Assembly: GCA_006937955.1 (NCBI GenBank)
Contig: SSNP01000123.1
Location: 367,823 to 431,822 of the forward strand
DNA length: 64,000 nucleotides
From: Pachypanchax playfairii
Lineage: Eukaryota; Chordata; Actinopteri; Cyprinodontiformes; Aplocheilidae
Direction of reading: 5' to 3'
Below the pieces are notes generated by a model, which ran no database searches, was not told the DNA's origin, and saw nothing but the letters and a program-made list of their open reading frames with translations. The number at the start of each line of letters is the position of its first letter. Within the stretch, counting starts at the first letter, position 1. The position numbers were made by a program, and so were the translations under genes. Shown piece after piece: positions 58,301 through 64,000 of this stretch.

Positions 58301-61300
58301 ACGGGAACACTTTTCATTCAGAGTTCAGTAGAAACTTCAGGATTATTGATCCGATCAGTTCAGTATCAGGTTGTTAATCAGTATCAGCTGTTAGGTGTTA
58401 ATGAGGTCCTTCCATTAAAATGGGTTTTCTGAGTTTCTGTTGAATATTTTAGCTCCACAGGTGTTCTTACCTTCATACTGGGTGTGAAAACAGGTCAACA
58501 ACTTCTCTTTCAGTTTCAATCTCTCAAACTCCGCAGGTGGTGATAAAACCCGAGTTCTCCCGAGTCCAAACGGCCTGTATCTATTTCATCACAACTCCTT
58601 TGTTTGTTAGTATTCAGCAGCTCCTGCAGTTGAAACCATGCCTAGCATGCTGCTAGCTAAAAGCTGTTAGCATAAGACATAGCAAACAGGAAGACAGCGG
58701 GCAGGAAACAGTATACCTTGCTCTCATAGGCTAGTTTGTTAGCCAATCAGAGTCCAGCAAATACGAACAATGAATATGAACGAGCTGCTGACGAAGCAGC
58801 CTGATGGAAGGAGCTGGAACCACCCGAATTTTAACGCAGACAGACTGAAAGGTCTGTTAATCAGTGTTTCCTGATGTTTTTAGATATAAAATGTTTCATA
58901 TTACTGGTTAATACTTAAGAAATAACCACAAAGTCTTGAAATCTGTATGAAATGGCCTCTTTAATGAAACTAACAAGAGCTGAACCAAAGGTGAAACAAT
59001 CAGACGTCTACTGCTGGTAGCATGAAGAGAGACCTGGACCCTACTGAGGTTCTACATCCTGATACCAGCTGCAGGTTTAAGATCTGATCCAGCTGCAGGT
59101 TTAAGATCTGATCCAGCTGCAGGTTTAAGTCCTGATCCAGCTGCAGGTTTAAGATCTGATCCAGCTGCAGGTTTAAGTCCTGATCCAGCTGCAGGTTTAA
59201 GACCTGATCCAGCTGCAGGTTTAAGATCTGATCCAGCATGCAGGTTTAAGTCCTGATCCAGCTGCAGGTTTAAGACCTGATCCAGCTGCAGGCTTAAGAT
59301 CTGATCCAGTTGCAGGTTTAAGACCTGATCCAGCTGCAGGTTTAAGATCTGATCCAGCTGCAGGTTTAAGTCCTGATCCAGCTGCAGGTTTAAGATCTAA
59401 TCCAGCTGCAGGTTTAAGATCTGATCCAGCTGCAAGTTTAAGACCTGATCCAGCTGCAGGTTTAAGATCTGATCCAGCTGCAAGTTTAAGACCTGATCCA
59501 GCTGCAGGTTTAAGATCTGATCCAGCTGCAGGTTTAAGACCTGATCCAGCTGCAGGTTTAAGACCTGATCCAGCTGCAGGTTTAAGATCTGATCCAGCTG
59601 CAGGTTTAAGACCTGATCCAGCTGCAGGTTTAAGATCTGATCCAGCTGCAGGTTTAAGATCTGATCCAGCTGCAAGTTTAAGACCTGATCCAGCTGCAAG
59701 TTTAAGACCTGATCCAGCTGCAGGTTTAAGATCTGATCCAGCTGCAAGTTTAAGACCTGATCCAGCTGCAGGTTTAAGATCTGATCCAGCTGCAGGTTTG
59801 AGATCTGATCCAGCTGCAGGTTTAAGATTTATTTATGTACATGTTAATTGAGTTTTCTTTGACATGATTGATGATGGGAGAACATTGATCTGATGTCATT
59901 GATCTGCTTTAGTCCGTGTGAATAACAGCTTAAGATCAGTGATGCTTTAACATTTATTTCTCTAAGTGAGTTTCTTTTCTTTGATCCTGTAGATGATTTC
60001 AGAGCTGTTTCGTAAGCTTCAGGAGAACTACATCCAGCAGAGGGAGCTCGGCTGGAGGGGAAAAGGTCCACGCCACCTGCCCTTTACCGCCACTTCACAC
60101 TTCCTCCAGTCTCTGTCTGAACTCACCACCCGTCTGCAGAGGTACAGATCATACATGCACACAGACACACACATCTAAACCAGTTTCATAATGAACCTAA
60201 CATGCTTACACCTGGACCAGCTGAGATATCTGAGCTGAGAGATCCAAGACCTTTTTGTTGTTGGGTCAACGACACCAAGTGACTCACGTTTCAGAACCAA
60301 TCAAAGAAAAAGTGTTTTAACTTTTAGCAGTTAATTTGAATTTATCTGTATTCTTATTAATGCAACTAAAAAGCTGACGAGGCAGAAAAATGAGAACTTA
60401 AAACTGGAGGACAACTAGAGGAAGATGTTAATGCATCAGCAAACAAAACTCAACTTGGGTTAACCCTAACAAAGGTGGAGACAGGTGGGAAGAGGAGCAG
60501 AGAGAAACACATCAGGATGAATGAAGAGCAGCTGTGATCAACCAGGAGAGTCTGGAGGAAAAGAGTAAATGATCCAAGAAGAGAACAGAGGAGAGAGAAA
60601 TAATAACAGACAGGAAACTAGAGACAAGTCTCATTTACTTTAATCAGCCACATATAACGCATCAAAAACGTTGCACATATGTTGCGCGTTCAGTGGAAAG
60701 CAGGGGTGACCGTCGTCCACTGTATAGCTTTTTATGAAATTGTTCCATATTCAACCTTTAAATAAATAAATAAGTACAGTGATCCCTCACTACTTTGTGG
60801 TTCGACTTTCATGGATTCACCACTTTGCGGATTTTTAAAAAATATTCATCCAAAAATAAAAAAATCTAAAATACAGCACTTTCAGCAGTTCGTTTACCTT
60901 CCCACACTTCCTCCGTGGTCGGTTGATGACCCAACGTCTCTATCTGAAGACGGGGCGTCTCCCGAAGAGCTGTAAAGCTCTCATTATTACAGGAGCTCTC
61001 ATTAATAAACAGGAAAACACACCTGAAACTAAACCATATAAATCCTGAATTAAAAAGTAAAAAACATGAACCAAAAAACAGGAAACTTAATACCACTACA
61101 AAATAAAATCCCAGGAAGTACCTGGAACCATCATAAGAAAACACAACAAAAAACAACAGCAGACAAAAAACATAAGAGAGGAAACAGGAAACAAGGAGCT
61201 CTCTCAAAATAAAACACAGGAAGTACCATGAAAAAGCTTTACAAAATAAAATCCCAGGGAAACCCTGGAACCACCTAATAATGAAACAACCAACCAAAAC

Positions 61301-63441
61301 CCCCACAGACTGACATGATTAGCTGAAGAGGCTCCGTTACATGAACAGAGTTCCTCACAGGGCTTCCGTAAACTGCTGGAACTATTTTATACAGATGTTG
61401 ATTTCAGTTTATGGTCATTAATTGAGCCTGACTTAGTGCCTCTGAGCAGAACTCAGTTGAGGGATATATGTTGTTCAGATGTTCTTGATATAAATGTTCC
61501 GCCCTGATGTTGACGACTAACTGTGTTTTTATTTCACTCTCAGGTGTAAAACTACTTTTATTCGTTGTTTGAAGCCAAACTACATCCAGGTAACAACAAC
61601 CTGACTCTTTCACTTTGCTTCGTCTTTAACATGCAGCAGGATGTTCCTGCAGCTCCAGTTCTTTCATGGCAGCAATAACTGTGTCAATGAGCAACTATTG
61701 ATCAATGATCAATCATCAATGACCGTAAAAACTATAATCAAAGTTACAAACACGTCTCTTACTCTCATGTAATTTACATATAGCTTCTAAACTTATTTTA
61801 TTTGTCAAGGTACCACGAGATGGGCATCTTTTTAATAGGAGGTCTGGTTAAATGTTTTTACTCTAAAAAGTTAAAGTTCAAAATAAAATTTGAGGTTAAA
61901 ATTTATAAAAACAAATGAAGTTAGAAATAACACATCACAACTTCAGCTGCAGATCAGCTGCTTTCTTCAGATCTCTGCATAAGAATGTTGAATTCTCCCG
62001 AGTCAGAAGCATCTGAAGGCTGTTCCACTATCTGGGGACAAAGTAAGAGACATGCAGGTTAAACAGGATCCAACAGACAAACAGCTGACTGATAGATGGT
62101 TTTAAATGGAGTTTTCTTTTCTGGACTCCTTGTTGAAGCTCATCTTTTCTCTCTCAGCTTCCGGGAGTCTTTGATGTGGATTTCATGTTGGCTCAGCTGA
62201 GACACGCAGGAATCCTGGAGACCATCCACATCCGAAAAGATGGTTTTCCTATTCGCCTCCAGTATTCCTTCTTCATTCAGAGGTGCTGTGAAACATTTAA
62301 AGCTTTATGAGTTTTGTAACTCATTGAGTTCTGTTTTTATTTATGTTTCACACAGCAGACCAACGCTGTGGAACTGTAAATGATTACTGATTGTATGAAA
62401 TGTTAGTTTAAAAGGAAACAGATCTAGTTTAATCTAGATTCTTTGAGTTCATTAGACCTCCAGGTCTGCAGCTCCGTTCCATCTGGTCTTCATGGATCAA
62501 CCAGCTTACAGGTTGTGAAGTAAACAGCTGTTTGCACCACATGCCGTGTGACGATCTGGTCTTCATGCCTCCCTGCTGCAGGTATGGGTTTCTGCTGAGT
62601 CAGAAGTTGGGTGATCTGTCTGACAGGGAGCTGACGGTGGCTCTGCTAAACAAGGTCGATGCAGAGGAGGGAGAGTACCAGCTGGGAATCACCAAGGTGT
62701 CACAATACCTGTTCATACCTTCATCATTATAGGAGAAGTGAATCGGTCTCATTGGACATCTGTGTGTGAATCAGGTCTTCCTCAAGGAGCCTCTGTACCA
62801 GCAGCTGGAGGAGAAATGGAAAAGCACTCAGACCTGGGCTGCTGTCACCATCCAGAGGAACATCAGGGGGTTCCTCTGCAGGAAGAACTTCAGATTCTTC
62901 AAACAGAAAGCCATTGTCCTCCAGAGCCACATCCGAGGACACCAGGCCAGGTGTGCACATGTCCTTCAGCATGTAAATGGAGAACAAGTCCTGAGAGCAG
63001 GTTTTAGATCAAGGTCTAGCGTGTGACCTGATGATTTACAGCCTGTTGGAAAGAAAGAAAATATTTACTCAAATTTTGCTGATTTAATGTAAAAACTTAA
63101 AATGTTGCTAATCAAACCAAAGAAACTACTTCTGACCTTCCAAACTGAGAAGCTAAAGACACGATGAGGCAGGAATCTAAAAACAGACCAGACCAGACTG
63201 GTAACATGTCTGACTTGGTACCAATAACAACAGCAATGTCGGACTAAACAAAGAAAAGCAGCAAACACACATCAACATTTGGATCAACTGACCTGAACAG
63301 TGACGTATCATAGCAACAAAGCTGGTTCTTAACTCAGTAGGTCAAATCAAGAACCTTGTTTCTGACTGTAGGAGAGAGTGTTCATGTAGAACCGGCTATC
63401 ATGAGGGGAAGTGGAGGATCCAGATGCAGGAACTCCGGAAG
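47011..63441 (+). CDS. myo15b: Unconventional myosin XV (myosin XVB-like), 5' part: extension, motor and IQ motifs
   Basis: A 24-exon model of 1585 residues, open at the 3' side, all phases consistent. Exons: 46994-49326 (ATG 47011), 49416-49592, 52407-52471, 52552-52615, 52756-52865, 52971-53045, 53206-53299, 53383-53486, 53588-53651, 54183-54296, 54400-54561, 54638-54751, 54830-54888, 56955-57078, 57169-57264, 57348-57479, 57905-58030, 58112-58189, 59993-60141, 61544-61589, 62158-62282, 62582-62696, 62775-62950, 63372-63441 (weakest). Residues 1-831 are a charged extension. The motor spans about 860-1525: P-loop GQSGSGKTE (937-945), switch [10 protein letters not shown] (986-994), LHLGN, switch II DIYGFE (1209-1214), [10 protein letters not shown] motifs lie at about 1529-1540 ([12 protein letters not shown]) and 1552-1562 ([11 protein letters not shown]). 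Myosin XV motors move on actin in protrusions. Myosin XV is clear; the XVB assignment rests on adjacency to llgl2. The MyTH4/FERM tail would be downstream. Confidence 0.85.
49593..51094. other. myo15b intron 2, 5' part
   Basis: A/T-rich sequence with a poly(A) tract near 50390-50420. About 49900-50130 may be a decayed interspersed repeat. No exon seen. Confidence 0.4.
51095..51400. repeat. 24-bp minisatellite, about 13 copies (myo15b intron 2)
   Basis: AGGAGGATCCTTGGTATCAG repeats at 24-bp spacing with a few shortened units. A degenerate CTCCTGGTCTCGGGC-type array follows to about 51530. Confidence 0.95.
51641..51725. repeat. (GACCG)n to (GACCA)n pentanucleotide repeat
   Basis: About 11 GACCG units switch to about 5 GACCA units and end with a GACCG. 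Confidence 0.95.
51726..52406. other. myo15b intron 2, 3' part with an N
   Basis: Contains a single N at 52137, immediately followed by GTGTATAAGAGACA. A short (GT)n run lies at about 52334-52350. Ends at the acceptor TTCTCAG of exon 3. Confidence 0.5.
53206..53299 (+). CDS. myo15b: myo15b P-loop exon
   Basis: The exon follows TCTCTAG and encodes [20 protein letters not shown]. The lysine and threonine of the nucleotide-binding loop are intact, but the usual glutamate of GESGSGKT is glutamine here. Confidence 0.9.
54914..55228 (+). mobile_element. tRNA-derived SINE-like element (myo15b intron 13)
   Basis: Begins GGGCTGCACGGTGGAGCAGT and includes box-A-like GCAGTGGGTAGC and box-B-like GGTCCTGGGTTCTAAACC, then GGGGACCTGTCCAGGTGTG, and leads into a (GATG)n tail. 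The layout fits a fish interspersed repeat of SINE type; the family is not assigned. Confidence 0.6.
55229..55374. repeat. (GATG)n / (GGAC)n microsatellite
   Basis: Tandem GGAT units change to GGAC units and back; probably grown from the tail of the adjacent SINE-like element. Confidence 0.95.
55375..56954. other. myo15b intron 13, 3' part
   Basis: No exon recognised in 1.6 kb. The following exon starts at 56955 after CTTCAG. Nothing else identified. Confidence 0.4.
59065..59828. repeat. 24-bp minisatellite, about 32 copies (myo15b intron 18)
   Basis: CCAGCTGCAGGTTTAAGATC recurs every 24 bp with GATCTGATC / GACCTGATC / GTCCTGATC variants and rare GCAAG units. Every unit contains CAGCTG (a class of E-box and a PvuII site). 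Confidence 0.97.
60142..61543. other. myo15b intron 19 with transposon traces
   Basis: At 60777 CAGTGATCCCTCACTACTTT and the following TTTGCGGATTTTT resemble a Tc1/pogo-type terminal repeat preceded by TA; no partner end was found. About 61030-61300 has ATAAAATCCCAGG motifs like those near 63680, suggesting another interspersed repeat. No exon seen. Confidence 0.45.
61590..62157. other. myo15b intron 20
   Basis: No recognised feature apart from a short ATCAATGATCAATCATCAAT stretch near 61700. Confidence 0.4.
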
Positions 63442-64000
63442 GTAAATAAAACACAGTCATAGGTTAAACAACTTACAGAACCTCCAGGGGAACCTCAGGA
63501 TCCGACAGAGGTTCTAAGGGGAGAATAAATACAGAGGGAGTCTGAACAAGAGACAGTATCAGGTCATACAGGTCACCTGTCGAGGTGACAAACACTCAGG
63601 GGAAATACTAAGTACATTAACGGAACCACAAGAGGGAGACAAGGACACAACCTGGAGCAGGTGACAACAAACCTTCAAAATAAAATCACAGGAAATGCCT
63701 GGTGAACAAAACAATCTAAAACCCACAGCCGTGACACAGATGCAGCAACAGTTAACCAATCGCAGTCATGCAGCACAAAGAAAAGCTGAATACATTAAAA
63801 GTTGGTAAACAAACTTGTAATGCTAGATTATAAGTTTGATTTGCTACAATGTTTCTTTGCAGTAGATCTTATTCTGTTGTAAAGCTTTAATTTAAATTTA
63901 AATGGAGCAACATTCAGAGTTATGTTTAGAGATTAAGTTGCTATGGTTACTAACATACCTTGAAAGATACCTCCATTTTTTAAACTGAAAATTCAGGTTA
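63442..64000. other. End of window, presumed myo15b intron
   Basis: About 63480-63740 resembles interspersed repeat sequence (AATAAAATCACAGGAAATGC, similar to 61100 and 61250). No exon recognised; the myosin neck and tail continue beyond. Confidence 0.4.

Overview
The window looks like nuclear DNA from a teleost fish. It has vertebrate spliced genes with GT-AG introns, a Tc1-type transposon with long inverted repeats, an L2-clade LINE tail of the fish type, TTAA-flanked miniature elements and a very high load of minisatellites. The species cannot be named from the sequence. All recognised genes lie on the + strand, and no RNA genes, CRISPR or prokaryotic features were seen.

Layout: (1) 1-13042 holds the 3' part of galactokinase galk1: two internal exons (742-892, 967-1129) and the terminal exon (12959-13042), separated by an 11.8-kb last intron. 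Inside that intron, on the same strand, is a complete two-exon BTB/T1-domain gene of the KCTD/KCNRG type (3140-7887), whose own intron holds a 3-kb minisatellite with a 376-bp higher-order repeat. (2) 13043-25292 is gene-poor: a LINE reverse-transcriptase remnant, a CpG-rich block that may be the llgl2 promoter (about 14811-15130), a 30-bp minisatellite, and a 36/33-bp minisatellite split by an L2 insertion. (3) 25339-44426 is a complete llgl2 coding sequence in 25 coding exons (1007 codons plus stop, all junction phases consistent), with a Tc1 element in intron 1 and minisatellites in introns 10, 13, 19 and 21. (4) 47011 to beyond the window end is an unconventional myosin XV gene, most likely myo15b: a lysine/glutamate-rich N-terminal extension of about 770 residues in one exon, then a motor domain and IQ motifs over 23 further exons. 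The tail lies outside the window.

The order galk1 - llgl2 - myo15b matches a neighbourhood I recall from mammals (human 17q25), which supports the orthology calls. The genes do not form one pathway: galk1 is galactose metabolism, llgl2 is basolateral cell polarity, myo15b is an actin motor and the nested gene is a probable channel or ubiquitin-ligase adaptor. I found no clearly new multi-gene system. The most unusual content is the nested gene, the higher-order and possibly Z-DNA-forming minisatellites, a GC-AG intron in llgl2, a substituted P-loop residue in the myosin, and several probable assembly artefacts.
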